From: Candidatus Albibeggiatoa sp. nov. BB20
GTDB taxonomy: Bacteria; Pseudomonadota; Gammaproteobacteria; Beggiatoales; Beggiatoaceae
Direction: 5' to 3'
NCBI GenBank assembly: GCA_016744725.1
Contig: JADGDW010000025.1
Span: 1 to 24,970 of the forward strand
DNA: 24,970 nucleotides
Part shown: in pieces, positions 1 through 8,763 of the stretch
How the letters are laid out: every line of letters begins with the position of its first letter
Position numbering within the stretch: the first letter of the stretch is position 1
Made by a program: the position numbers and the translations under genes
The notes under the pieces: model-generated
What the model was told of the DNA's origin: nothing
Seen by the model: only the letters and a program-made list of their open reading frames with translations
Databases searched by the model: none

Positions 1-59
1 GTTGTTTCACTTACTGCTGACTCAACAACTTTGCCGCTGTGCCCCGTGAAAGATTGCGA

Positions 60-87
60 ATTATACGCATCTCACAAATTACGTCAA
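60..87 (-). promoter_or_regulatory. Strong sigma70-type promoter for a gene beyond the left edge
   Basis: On the minus strand there is a -35 TTGACG (82-87), a 16-base spacer and a perfect -10 TATAAT (60-65), followed by a TCGC discriminator. Transcription would run leftwards out of the window through about 50 bases of leader. The leader contains a small inverted repeat (GTTGTT at 1-6 with AACAAC at 24-29). No reading frame can be assigned to the leader. Such near-consensus promoters with GC-containing discriminators are common for stable RNA and ribosomal genes, but the downstream gene is not visible. Confidence 0.6.
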
Positions 88-90
88 CTA

Positions 91-398
91 CTTTCTTTAT
101 GTTTTTTGATGTTATTTTCAGATAAATCAAAATAACAAGTAAATTCAAAGTATTGCAAAACAGAGCTTCTTTAAATTAAGAAGGATAAACTATAAGTCCT
201 ATACCTTAACTAGTTAAATAAGGAAATTCTTGCTTTACTTCATATATTAAGACAAGACCCCAAGTTGAGTATAGTAATCACCTATATTGCTTTTGAGACT
301 ATATAAAGACAGCTACTTCTTATAATAAGGTGGATATCAAATAGACTCTATAAGTATAGACTGTGGAAAACTTGAGTAACCTATAGATCATTTCTAGC
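91..398. other. Gene-free AT-rich intergenic stretch
   Basis: No reading frame with a ribosome binding site and no RNA gene is recognisable here. The stretch has many TATA-like hexamers (CTATA, TATAAG, TATAAT variants), so it may hold several weak promoters. It lies between a divergent left-edge promoter and the small secreted-protein gene. Confidence 0.5.
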
Positions 399-404
399 TA
401 TAAT
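399..404 (+). promoter_or_regulatory. Putative -10 box of the small secreted-protein gene
   Basis: A perfect TATAAT lies about 40 bases upstream of the ATG at 446. No good -35 is found at 16-18 bases; the nearest TTGAGT is 21 bases away, so the assignment is tentative. Confidence 0.35.
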
Positions 405-445
405 TGAGAGTACGGGTTTTACAATGACTTTAAGGAATACAAACA

Positions 446-862
446 ATGTCTAATGCTCGCTTACTTTATATCATTCTTATCTGTTGTAGCTTAATGGCTT
501 CGCCTGTCACTCATGCTAGTGTATTTGGTGCAGTTTCAAAGCTGTTTAAAGGTTCTGATGAAGCGGCTCAAGTTGCAGGGAAATCAGATGAAGCGGCATT
601 AGTGTTAAAATCAACGGATGATATGCCACTGGCAACTAAAGAAGCTGCCGAAACAAGTGATGCTGTTCCACTTGTAGTCAAAGAAGAACAACTTCCAGTG
701 GCAGAAACACCTTTAGATGATGCACCTATTGCTAATGAAATAGATGCAGCAGAAGACAGTAATATCATTGGTGATATTGCTCAAGAAGCCACAGTGCAAG
801 CCGCTGAAATGGCAGCTTCAGAATCGCAAGAAGAAGGCGAAACAACAGAAGTAGCAGAATAA
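446..862 (+). CDS. Small secreted acidic protein of unknown function
   Basis: 138 codons with a clear AAGGA ribosome binding site 9 bases before the ATG. The first 24 residues look like a signal peptide: a short N-region, a hydrophobic core (LLYIILICCSLMA) and a likely cleavage after THA before SVFG. The two adjacent Cys do not form a lipobox, because the residue before Cys is not G, A or S. The mature part is low-complexity, rich in Glu, Asp and Ala, probably largely disordered or helical, with a short internal repeat (SDEAA at about 37-41 and 47-51). No family is recognised. It is convergent with egtD and has its own upstream region. Signal peptide plus ribosome binding site make it a real gene; function is unknown. 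Confidence 0.7.
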   Translation: MSNARLLYIILICCSLMASPVTHASVFGAVSKLFKGSDEAAQVAGKSDEAALVLKSTDDMPLATKEAAETSDAVPLVVKEEQLPVAETPLDDAPIANEIDAAEDSNIIGDIAQEATVQAAEMAASESQEEGETTEVAE

Positions 863-908
863 AAGCTATTTTGAACTTCAAATAAGTCGACTCACCTGTG
901 GATAACTT

Positions 909-1868
909 TTACTTCACTTGCAAACAATGCACGCTAAATAAATCCTGTTCATCAGTCCAAGATTGAATTGCCTCAAAACCCGCTTCTTGTGCAAGTTGAT
1001 GAAATTGCGAAATACTATACTTATAAGAACTTTCAGTATGAATCGTTTCCCCCTCAGAAAACTGAAAACCTTGCTTACCAACCGATACTTTTTGCTGCGC
1101 TTGACTCACTAAGTGCATTTCAATTCGTCCTTGGGTTTCATTGTAAAAAGCATGGTGGGAAAAATATTCCAAATCAAAATTAGCCTCTAATTCCCGATTA
1201 ATTCGATCTAACAAGTTCAAATTAAATGCAGCAGTCACACCTTGTTTATCATTATAAGCCGCATTTAAAACCCCTGCTTCCTTTTTCAAATCCACGCCAA
1301 CCAGTAATTTACCTTCTGAATCCAAAGACTTAGCAACACGTTTTAACAATGCTTTAGCATGTTGTGGCTCAAAATTACCAATGCTCGAACCGGGGAAAAA
1401 AGCCGCACGTGACAAATGTTCAGGGCTATAAGGCAAATCAAAATCACTGGAATAATCAGCACAGGTAGCATGAATTTCCAAATCAGGATAATCTTGAGAC
1501 AAGGTTTGTGCAGCGTCGAGTAAATGCTGTTTAGAAATATCCATAGGCATATAGGCTGCGGGTTTAACCGTTTGTAACAATGTGCGAATTTTCTGACTGC
1601 TGCCACTGCCTAATTCTACTAACAAACAGTCATCGCCCAATAATGCTGCCATTTCATCACAATGGGTTTGTAAAATATCCAATTCGGTGCGGGTGGGATA
1701 ATATTCAGGCAATTCAGTAATTTGGTCAAATAGCACTGAACCTTTTTTATCATAGAAAAATTTCGGTGATAAGACTTTAGGCTGGGTTTGTAAACCGTCC
1801 AATACTTCTTGTTTAAAGTCAGCCATTGGTGGGTGTAAATCATAAAAATGAATCATGTCGTTATTCAT
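909..1868 (-). CDS. egtD: L-histidine N-alpha-methyltransferase (ergothioneine biosynthesis)
   Basis: 319 residues, the usual EgtD length. EgtD uses three S-adenosylmethionine to trimethylate the alpha-amino group of histidine, giving hercynine in the cytoplasm. Family hallmarks are visible: KFFYDKKGSVLFDQI at residues 36-50, ITELPEYYPTRTE just after it, the SAM-binding ELGSGSSQKI at 85-94, FFPGSSIGNF in the middle and the SYKYS segment near the C-terminus. The ATG follows an AAGGA site that overlaps the egtB stop codon, with only 9 bases between the genes, so translational coupling with egtB is likely. No truncation or frameshift was seen. Confidence 0.95.
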   Translation of the reverse strand: MNNDMIHFYDLHPPMADFKQEVLDGLQTQPKVLSPKFFYDKKGSVLFDQITELPEYYPTRTELDILQTHCDEMAALLGDDCLLVELGSGSSQKIRTLLQTVKPAAYMPMDISKQHLLDAAQTLSQDYPDLEIHATCADYSSDFDLPYSPEHLSRAAFFPGSSIGNFEPQHAKALLKRVAKSLDSEGKLLVGVDLKKEAGVLNAAYNDKQGVTAAFNLNLLDRINRELEANFDLEYFSHHAFYNETQGRIEMHLVSQAQQKVSVGKQGFQFSEGETIHTESSYKYSISQFHQLAQEAGFEAIQSWTDEQDLFSVHCLQVK

Positions 1869-1877
1869 AATTGTTCC

Positions 1878-3170
1878 TTATACGTCTTTTGCGAGCCGGA
1901 AACCCTTAAATTGCCAACGTTCATGCGGATAAAAGAAATTGCGATAACTGAGGCGAATATGATTTTGTGAAGTGACACACGAGCCGCCACGCAAGACAAA
2001 CTGATTACACATAAACTTACCATTATATTCACCAATCGCACCTTTTGCTGGACGGTATTTGGGATAAGCCACATAAGGTGAGCGTGTCCACTCCCACACA
2101 TCACCATACATTTGCTGTAAATGGGTAGCGTCTAATGCTGGAATCGGTTGCAAGTGGTCTGCTTCATAAAAATTACCTTCCATTGGTAGTGATTGTGCAG
2201 CAACTTCCCATTCAAATTCTGTTGCTAAACGTGCATCAGCCCAAGTTGTGTAAGCATCAGCCTCAAAATAACTCACATGACACACAGGGGCATTTTCATC
2301 TACAGGCTGTAAACCTGACAAGGTGAAACACCACCACGCATCATCACGTTTTTGCCAATATAAAGGAGCTTGCCATTGTTGCTGTTGCACGGTTGCCCAA
2401 CCATCAGATAACCAAAATTCTGGACGTTGATAGCCTTTATCTTCAATAAATTCAATATATTCTCCGTTCGTAATCAAACGTGAACTTAATTGAAATTCAT
2501 CGACATAGTGTTGATGTGTAGGATATTCATTATCAAAAATAAATTCGTTTTGAGCATTATTACCAATTTGGTACATCCCAGAATCAAAATGATGCCATTG
2601 TTGTAGATTTGGATTTGGATTTGTTTGAGGGGCAGGGGCTAAATCATCACGATAAACAGGATAGAGAGGATTAACAGAAAGATTGTATTTAATATCAGTA
2701 AAGAATAATTCTTGATGCTGTTGCTCGTGATTTAAACCAATCATAATTCTTTTTTGAATTTCGGGCTGTTCTCCAATATTCTCAATTAATATCTGCATTT
2801 TCTCATCGACATAAGCTCTATATCGATAAATGTCAGCTACGGTGGGACGAGATAATAAACCGCGTTTGGCACGAGGGTGCATCACACCCAATTGTTGATA
2901 ATAAGAATTGAAAATATAATGAAAACCTTGGTTAAATTCTTTGTAGTCAGTTAGATAAGGTTTCAATAAAAAGGCTTCAAAAAACCAAGTGACATGGGCT
3001 AAATGCCATTTAGCAGGACTGGCTTCAGGCATGGTTTGAATTACATAATCTTCAATTTCCAATGGCTTACAGATTTTTTCCGTAACGTGGCGCGTGGCTT
3101 GATAATCTCGCCAAAGTTGCTCTCGCTCTAACATGGTATTAGATGAAAACAAACGGTTTGACATGCTCAT
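1878..3170 (-). CDS. egtB: Hercynine oxygenase / sulfoxide synthase EgtB
   Basis: 430 residues. EgtB is a non-heme iron enzyme that joins hercynine to a thiol donor (gamma-glutamylcysteine or cysteine) with oxygen, giving the sulfoxide precursor of ergothioneine. The N-terminal DinB-like helical domain carries the iron ligands: His56 in KWHLAH and the HEQQHQE motif (His148, His152). The C-terminal half (about 185-428) is an FGE-sulfatase fold domain ending in RGGSCVT, RLSYRNFF and RWQFKGFRLA, typical of proteobacterial EgtB. The start is supported by AGGGA 7-8 bases upstream. It is the first gene of a two-gene unit with egtD. No egtA, egtC or egtE lies in the window, so the C-S lyase step must be encoded elsewhere. 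OvoA is an alternative relative, but that family is usually longer with a fused methyltransferase, and egtD next door favours EgtB. Confidence 0.95.
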   Translation of the reverse strand: MSMSNRLFSSNTMLEREQLWRDYQATRHVTEKICKPLEIEDYVIQTMPEASPAKWHLAHVTWFFEAFLLKPYLTDYKEFNQGFHYIFNSYYQQLGVMHPRAKRGLLSRPTVADIYRYRAYVDEKMQILIENIGEQPEIQKRIMIGLNHEQQHQELFFTDIKYNLSVNPLYPVYRDDLAPAPQTNPNPNLQQWHHFDSGMYQIGNNAQNEFIFDNEYPTHQHYVDEFQLSSRLITNGEYIEFIEDKGYQRPEFWLSDGWATVQQQQWQAPLYWQKRDDAWWCFTLSGLQPVDENAPVCHVSYFEADAYTTWADARLATEFEWEVAAQSLPMEGNFYEADHLQPIPALDATHLQQMYGDVWEWTRSPYVAYPKYRPAKGAIGEYNGKFMCNQFVLRGGSCVTSQNHIRLSYRNFFYPHERWQFKGFRLAKDV

Positions 3171-3206
3171 AGTGCTTCCCTCACATCCCGTTTTAATGAT
3201 TTAAAG

Positions 3207-3220
3207 ACACTTGCTAGTGT
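3207..3220. promoter_or_regulatory. Small palindrome overlapping the predicted egtB -10
   Basis: ACACT-TGCT-AGTGT is a 5-base inverted repeat with a 4-base centre. It sits about 40-50 bases upstream of the egtB start and overlaps the candidate -10 box, so it could be an operator half-site pair. This is inference from position and symmetry only. Confidence 0.3.
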
Positions 3221-3244
3221 AACATTGCTGTCAAGCTTGCCCAA
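3216..3244 (-). promoter_or_regulatory. Candidate promoter of egtB-egtD
   Basis: Minus strand: -35 TTGGGC (3239-3244), 17-base spacer, -10 TACACT (3216-3221). The match is moderate (about 3/6 and 4/6). A consensus TTGACA at 3229-3234 is present but has no good -10 at the right distance. Confidence 0.35.
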
Positions 3245-3246
3245 AT

Positions 3247-3288
3247 GCGAATGAAAAGCAAAAGAATGGACAACAAGTATTCATTCGC
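3247..3288. repeat. 8-base perfect inverted repeat in the divergent egtB/kinase promoter region
   Basis: GCGAATGA (3247-3254) and TCATTCGC (3281-3288) are perfect inverted copies 26 bases apart. They lie between the divergent egtB and kinase genes, upstream of both candidate promoters. A dimeric regulator bound at two half-sites, or a DNA loop, is possible. There is no T-run, so it is not an intrinsic terminator. Confidence 0.4.
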
Positions 3289-3312
3289 TATCTAAAAATA
3301 TAATTTTAACTA

Positions 3313-3340
3313 TTGGTCATTAATTGGCTTTAGGTTATAC
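3313..3340 (+). promoter_or_regulatory. Candidate promoter of the sensor kinase operon
   Basis: -35 TTGGTC (3313-3318), 16-base spacer, -10 TTATAC (3335-3340), about 54 bases upstream of the kinase ATG. Half-sites are moderately close to sigma70 consensus. Confidence 0.4.
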
Positions 3341-3393
3341 TTTAAGGATTTAGACATTTCTATTCTATAAAATCTTGATTATTTTATTATTAT

Positions 3394-6300
3394 ATGCACC
3401 AACTTGTTAAACCCCTGCTTTCACGTTACCAGCAGCAACAATTAGATTCAAGCAATATTACTCAAGCAGAATTGGCAACTCTCATTGAAACAGTGAATAG
3501 CCAACAGAAAGAACTTGAGCATAAATCTATTCATCTTAAAAAGATACGAACTCAATTAGCCAATAGTCGCAGTAAATATTTTAACTTATTTAAATATGCG
3601 CCTATTGGTTACGTTGTAATTGATAAATCACTCAATATTGTTACAGCAAATATTGCATTTCAGCATTTGCTGGGACTTAATAAAAAACATCTTATTAATC
3701 AATCTATTAATCAATTTATTCATTTCGATGATATTGGTATTTTTCATACACTCTCACTACACGCTTTTGATGGACTATATGGGCATGATATTCATATACG
3801 GTTTTTGAAATCTGATAATCAAGAGATACCAGTTAGCTTAAGTATTGTTCGTGTATTGGATGATGGAGAACAGATATTTATCAGCGCAATGGATATAACC
3901 GATAAAAAACACACAAACCAACAACTTAAATATATAACTGATTGTTTGAGCTATGTATTAGAAGATGTGAGTGATGGTTTATGGGATTGGGATTTAAACT
4001 CTGACGAAGTGTATTACTCTCCGCGCTGGAAAGCGATGCTAGGTTATCAAGATGATGAGTTAGAAAATCACTTACGCACTTGGGAACAATTAACCCATCC
4101 TGATGATGTGTCCACAGCTTGGAAAGCATTAAACTACTGTATTAAAAATAACCATACACGTTTTGAAATCAAATTTAGAATGCAGCATAAACAAGCGCAT
4201 TGGGTTCATATTTTATCGCGTGGGCAGTTTAAATATGATACGCAAAATCAAGTAATACGTTTAACAGGTACACATGTAGATATCAGTGAATATCATCAAA
4301 TTCAACAAGCAGTCCAGCAAAGTGAAGAACGCTATAAATTACTGTCAAGTGTCACATTTGAGGGTATTACAATTCATAAAAATGGTATTACTGTAGATGT
4401 AAACCAATCGCTGGCCAATATATTTGGTTATGAACAAGAAGCCTTACTACACACTGACCTTATCAAAAAACTGATATTCCCTGAAGACCATTCTATTATC
4501 TATCAAAATATAATTAAAGAGTATGCAGCACCGTATGAAGTCAGAGGTTTACGAAGTAATGGTGATATTTTTCCAGTTGAAATAGAAGCTTATGATTTTG
4601 AATACCAAGGGGAGGTATTACGTGTTGCTGCAATACGTGATATTACTGAAAAGAAAAAATCCCAATATTCCTTACAAGCCAGTGAAGCTAAATTTAAACG
4701 CTTATATAACAATACGCCATTAATGTTGCATTCGCTGAATCAGGCTGGACACTTGATTGCTGTCAACTCACATTGGTTAGAAATTTTAGGCTATCAAGAA
4801 GATGAGGTTCTATTAACTGATGCAGCAAATTATGTTACAGCGGAAGTAAAGGATCGCTATTTACAGGTACTGAATACGTTATGGGAAAAAAAACGTGTTC
4901 AAGATGTCAGCTATCAAATGATAAAGAAAAATGGTGAAGTCATTGATGTACAACTGTCAGCACAAATTGAATGTGATAGATTTAACACCCCATTATATGC
5001 AGTTGCTTATTCAGTTGATGTTACATTGCATAAATTAGCAGAAAAAGCACTGCAAGCCAGCGAAGCAAAGTTTAGAAATATTTTTGATTTTTCAGCCTCA
5101 GCAATGATTGTCTCTGATCATAACGCTCGTATTGTACGAGTGAATAAAAAAGCCCTAGACCTATTTAATTATACCACTGAACAATTTTATCAAAAACCTT
5201 ATTTAGAACTGACTTATTCAGAGGATATTGAGTACAGCAAAATCCAAGTATCAAAACTTATTAATGGAGAAATTGATACTTTACGATTAGATAAACGTTA
5301 TGTAAATCAATCAAATCAAATTATTTGGGCTGATGTCAATGTATCAGTATTAAGAGAAGAAACTGGCCGAATTCAGTTTTTTATTGCTCAAATTACAGAT
5401 ATTTCAGAAAAAAAAGCCGTTGAGCAAGCTTTGCAACGTAACGAATTACAATATCGCTCTTTAGTTATGGCAATGCACGATGGTGTTGTGATGCAAAATA
5501 CCCAAGGGCAAATCATCACTTGTAATCAAGCTGCAGAAAAAATATTGGGTTTAAGCATTGAACAAATAATGGGGAAAAGTTCTATTGATCCAAATTGGCG
5601 TGTCATTCATCGAGATGGTTCTGATTTTCTGGGGCAAGATCATCCCGCAATGCTCACTTTGCAAACAGGACAGCCACAATATAACGTCATTATGGGAGTG
5701 TACAAACCCAATAATAAATTATCTTGGATTTCAGTTAATTCTGAGCCGATTACATTTGATGGAAGAATAAAAGACAAACCTGATGCTGTTGTTGCCTCCT
5801 TTTCTGATATTACCCAACAAATTCAAGATGAAGAAAAGCTAAAATCAAATCTAAAACAACAAATTATACTCGCTGATATTTCACAAAAATTACATGAATT
5901 TCAGAATTTTAATATTTGTATTCAGGAGAGTTTGCATTTATTGGGGGAACATACGGGTGTCAGTCGAATTTACATTTTTAGAGATTTTGACGGTGGACAA
6001 TTTACTCGCAACGAATTTGAATGGTGCAACCAAAATATTCAGTCCCAAATGAGCGACTTACAAAACTGTTCTTATAAAGTTATCCCATCATGGAAAAGAT
6101 TATTACAACACAATGGCAAAATATGTTCTAGTCATATTGATGAATTACCCAAAGATATTATCCAAGTTTTAGCACCGCAACACATTAAATCTATTCTAAT
6201 TTATCCTCTTTTTATTGAACAAAAATACTCAGGGTTCATAGGTTTTGATGAATGCATTAAACATAAAGAATGGTTATTTTCTGAACTTGAATTACTACGT

Positions 6301-8763
6301 ACAGTTTCCAGCTTATTCTCTAGTACGTTAGAGCGGCAGGTCATTTTGGAACGACTACAGCAAAGTGAAACACGTTTAAGTTTAGCCCTTGAAAATACGG
6401 AGCAAGGATTATGGGATTGGAATATAAAAACAGGGGATATGTACTTTAATGATGTCTGGTTCACAATACTCGGTTTTGAGCCAAATGAAATCGAAATGGG
6501 TATTGATAGCTGGTTTCAGCGTCTACACTCTGATGATTTACCACGTGCAAAGGAATTACTTAAATTACACTTTGATACTCAAACCAGTATTTATGAAGTC
6601 ACAGCAAGAATAAAGCATAAACAAGGGCACTGGATATGGATTACGAATAAAGGCAAAGTCATTGAACGCGAGGCAAACAATTGCCCATTGCGTATGATTG
6701 GTACACTATTAGACATTACCAAACATAAAAAAATAGAACTAGCACTAAAAGCAAGCAAGCAACAGTTTGAGTCTATTTTTAACTATTCTCCAATTGGCAT
6801 TGCAGAAATCAATAAAAAAGGCTTTTTTATCTTGAGTAATCCCGCCTTAGAAAAAATATTGGGCTATTCAAGTACTGAGTTAATGAAGAAACATTTTACA
6901 GAAGTGACACATTCTAAAGATGTCTATATGGATATGGATAAATATCAAAAGTTAATCTCAGGTGAGATTTTTTCATATTCGATGGAAAAGCGTTATCTCA
7001 AAAAGGATCAATCAACTATATGGGGCTTATTAACCATTGCGCGAGTTGATGATGAAGAGGGAAATATGAGCCATGCGATTGGGATTGTGCATGATATTAC
7101 AGAAAAAAAACAAATGGAGGAACAGTTAGTTAAGCGTGAAGAATTACTCCAAGTACAAAATGAAGAGCTGGCCAGCCTCAATGAAGAATTAAACACAAAT
7201 AATGAAGAATTGATCCAATTAAATACCAAGCTCAATTATACTAATGATGAATTACAAATTGTTAATCAAGCTTTGCAGCGTGCCAAAGAAGAAGCCGAAA
7301 AAGCTAATCAAACCAAATCTGAATTTATTGCTAATATTTCCCATGAAATTCGTACTCCAATGAATGTTATTTTAGGATTTAGTGAGATTTTGCGGGAAAA
7401 ATTAGCAGATAGACCACAATATATTGATTATTTCAATGGTATTTTAAATAGTGGTAAAGCCTTACTCAATTTAATTAACGATATTTTAGATTTATCCAAA
7501 ATTGAGGCAGGGAGATTCGAAATTCACACAGCTCCCGTATTTATTCAACCTTTACTCAATGAAATAAAACAAGTTTTCTTTGTAAAAGCCAATCAAAAAA
7601 GTTTAGAATTTTCTGTGGAATTTTCACAAGATTTTCCACTTTGTATTTTGATGGATGAAAGTCGGTTGCGCCAAATCCTATTTAACTTGGTTGGAAATGC
7701 AATTAAATTTACTGATCAGGGTTTTATTAAAATTATGATTCAGGGCACTCATATTCATATTAGAAAGCAGCTAATCGATTTTGAAATTATTATTAAAGAT
7801 AGTGGTATTGGTATCAATGAAGCAGATTTCGAAAAAATCTTTGAACCTTTTCAACAACAAGAACTACAAAATATCAGAAAATATGAAGGCACGGGGCTGG
7901 GTTTATCTATTACTCGTCGATTGGTAGAAACAATGAATGGCAGTATTCACGTATCCAGCGATATAAGTAAAGGTTCGGTTTTTACTGTTAGATTTAAATC
8001 TGTACTAATAATAGCAGATGAAGACTCACATCCCCCCACTAACTTAGCTTCCGTAGATGATGTACAATTTCAGCAGTCTTGTATTCTTTTAATTGATACA
8101 GTTGGAATTAATCGTGAAATATTAAAAGGTTATCTAGCTTCACATCATCTAATATTGAAGGAAGCAACAGCAGGACGCGAAATATTATTATTGCTTGAGC
8201 AGACTAATGAAATACAAAAGCCTGATGTCATCATCATTGATATTGATATGCCGCACCAATGGGGCTATCGTATTTTAGATAGAATTCAGCAAATACCTTG
8301 CTATCAAAATATTCCTGTCATTGCCCAGACGGTATCAAGCAGTGCTTTGCAAAAAGCCCATTCATTTACAGAAATTCTATTAAAACCAGTTTCAAAACAA
8401 AATATTATTCAATCTTTAATGAAGCTGCTTCCATACACTTTAAGCAAACAAGAAGATACTGCTAAAATACATCTATGTGATGAATTAATAGCAGCAACCC
8501 CTTCATTGCAATGTATACAACAGTTGCAAGATTTAATGGCTGAGTATGAGCATATTGCCACCTATTTATCTATGCCTAATGTGGATGAATTGGGACAAAA
8601 ACTAATAGAAATTGCCCAACATTACCAAATTGAGCCTTTAGCCAATTATGGGCAACAATTTATTATTGCTGCAGATAATTACGATATTGAAAAAATAATA
8701 CAATTATTACAGAACTTTACAGTATTACTTAAAACGCTATCAAATACTATAATGACAGGGTAA
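3394..8763 (+). CDS. Multi-PAS/GAF hybrid sensor histidine kinase with degenerate receiver
   Basis: 1789 residues, no obvious transmembrane segment or signal peptide, so probably a cytoplasmic sensor. Order read from the sequence: N-terminal coiled coil (about 1-60); PAS repeats starting near 60, 183, 310, 430, 556 and 683; a GAF-like domain (about 826-975); PAS near 991 and 1121; a coiled coil (about 1240-1305); HisKA with phosphoacceptor His1317 in ISHEIRTP; HATPase with NAIKF, DSGIGI and GTGLGLSI; a receiver-like domain (about 1563-1680); and a helical tail of about 100 residues. In the receiver the phosphoacceptor Asp1616 and a Lys in LLKP remain, but the acidic pair is Asp1568-Thr1569 instead of Asp-Asp, so Mg binding may be weakened. 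The ATG at 3394 has no Shine-Dalgarno sequence in its AT-rich leader. It overlaps the next gene by one base (TAATG), implying an operon. The signals sensed are unknown; two PAS repeats (183, 991) share the GLWDW type. Confidence 0.93.
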   Translation: MHQLVKPLLSRYQQQQLDSSNITQAELATLIETVNSQQKELEHKSIHLKKIRTQLANSRSKYFNLFKYAPIGYVVIDKSLNIVTANIAFQHLLGLNKKHLINQSINQFIHFDDIGIFHTLSLHAFDGLYGHDIHIRFLKSDNQEIPVSLSIVRVLDDGEQIFISAMDITDKKHTNQQLKYITDCLSYVLEDVSDGLWDWDLNSDEVYYSPRWKAMLGYQDDELENHLRTWEQLTHPDDVSTAWKALNYCIKNNHTRFEIKFRMQHKQAHWVHILSRGQFKYDTQNQVIRLTGTHVDISEYHQIQQAVQQSEERYKLLSSVTFEGITIHKNGITVDVNQSLANIFGYEQEALLHTDLIKKLIFPEDHSIIYQNIIKEYAAPYEVRGLRSNGDIFPVEIEAYDFEYQGEVLRVAAIRDITEKKKSQYSLQASEAKFKRLYNNTPLMLHSLNQAGHLIAVNSHWLEILGYQEDEVLLTDAANYVTAEVKDRYLQVLNTLWEKKRVQDVSYQMIKKNGEVIDVQLSAQIECDRFNTPLYAVAYSVDVTLHKLAEKALQASEAKFRNIFDFSASAMIVSDHNARIVRVNKKALDLFNYTTEQFYQKPYLELTYSEDIEYSKIQVSKLINGEIDTLRLDKRYVNQSNQIIWADVNVSVLREETGRIQFFIAQITDISEKKAVEQALQRNELQYRSLVMAMHDGVVMQNTQGQIITCNQAAEKILGLSIEQIMGKSSIDPNWRVIHRDGSDFLGQDHPAMLTLQTGQPQYNVIMGVYKPNNKLSWISVNSEPITFDGRIKDKPDAVVASFSDITQQIQDEEKLKSNLKQQIILADISQKLHEFQNFNICIQESLHLLGEHTGVSRIYIFRDFDGGQFTRNEFEWCNQNIQSQMSDLQNCSYKVIPSWKRLLQHNGKICSSHIDELPKDIIQVLAPQHIKSILIYPLFIEQKYSGFIGFDECIKHKEWLFSELELLRTVSSLFSSTLERQVILERLQQSETRLSLALENTEQGLWDWNIKTGDMYFNDVWFTILGFEPNEIEMGIDSWFQRLHSDDLPRAKELLKLHFDTQTSIYEVTARIKHKQGHWIWITNKGKVIEREANNCPLRMIGTLLDITKHKKIELALKASKQQFESIFNYSPIGIAEINKKGFFILSNPALEKILGYSSTELMKKHFTEVTHSKDVYMDMDKYQKLISGEIFSYSMEKRYLKKDQSTIWGLLTIARVDDEEGNMSHAIGIVHDITEKKQMEEQLVKREELLQVQNEELASLNEELNTNNEELIQLNTKLNYTNDELQIVNQALQRAKEEAEKANQTKSEFIANISHEIRTPMNVILGFSEILREKLADRPQYIDYFNGILNSGKALLNLINDILDLSKIEAGRFEIHTAPVFIQPLLNEIKQVFFVKANQKSLEFSVEFSQDFPLCILMDESRLRQILFNLVGNAIKFTDQGFIKIMIQGTHIHIRKQLIDFEIIIKDSGIGINEADFEKIFEPFQQQELQNIRKYEGTGLGLSITRRLVETMNGSIHVSSDISKGSVFTVRFKSVLIIADEDSHPPTNLASVDDVQFQQSCILLIDTVGINREILKGYLASHHLILKEATAGREILLLLEQTNEIQKPDVIIIDIDMPHQWGYRILDRIQQIPCYQNIPVIAQTVSSSALQKAHSFTEILLKPVSKQNIIQSLMKLLPYTLSKQEDTAKIHLCDELIAATPSLQCIQQLQDLMAEYEHIATYLSMPNVDELGQKLIEIAQHYQIEPLANYGQQFIIAADNYDIEKIIQLLQNFTVLLKTLSNTIMTG

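Noticed and set aside
568..768. Minus-strand Ser/Ala-rich frame inside the small secreted protein gene
   Set aside because: Antisense shadow of a low-complexity gene, without a start context.
1878..3170. EgtB as activator of the sulfatase
   Set aside because: EgtB shares the FGE fold, but it has the N-terminal DinB-like domain with iron ligands and sits beside egtD, which fixes its role in ergothioneine synthesis.
3394..8763. Functional link between the kinase pair and ergothioneine genes
   Set aside because: They are divergent, and only an inverted repeat in the shared intergenic region hints at common control; too weak to assert.
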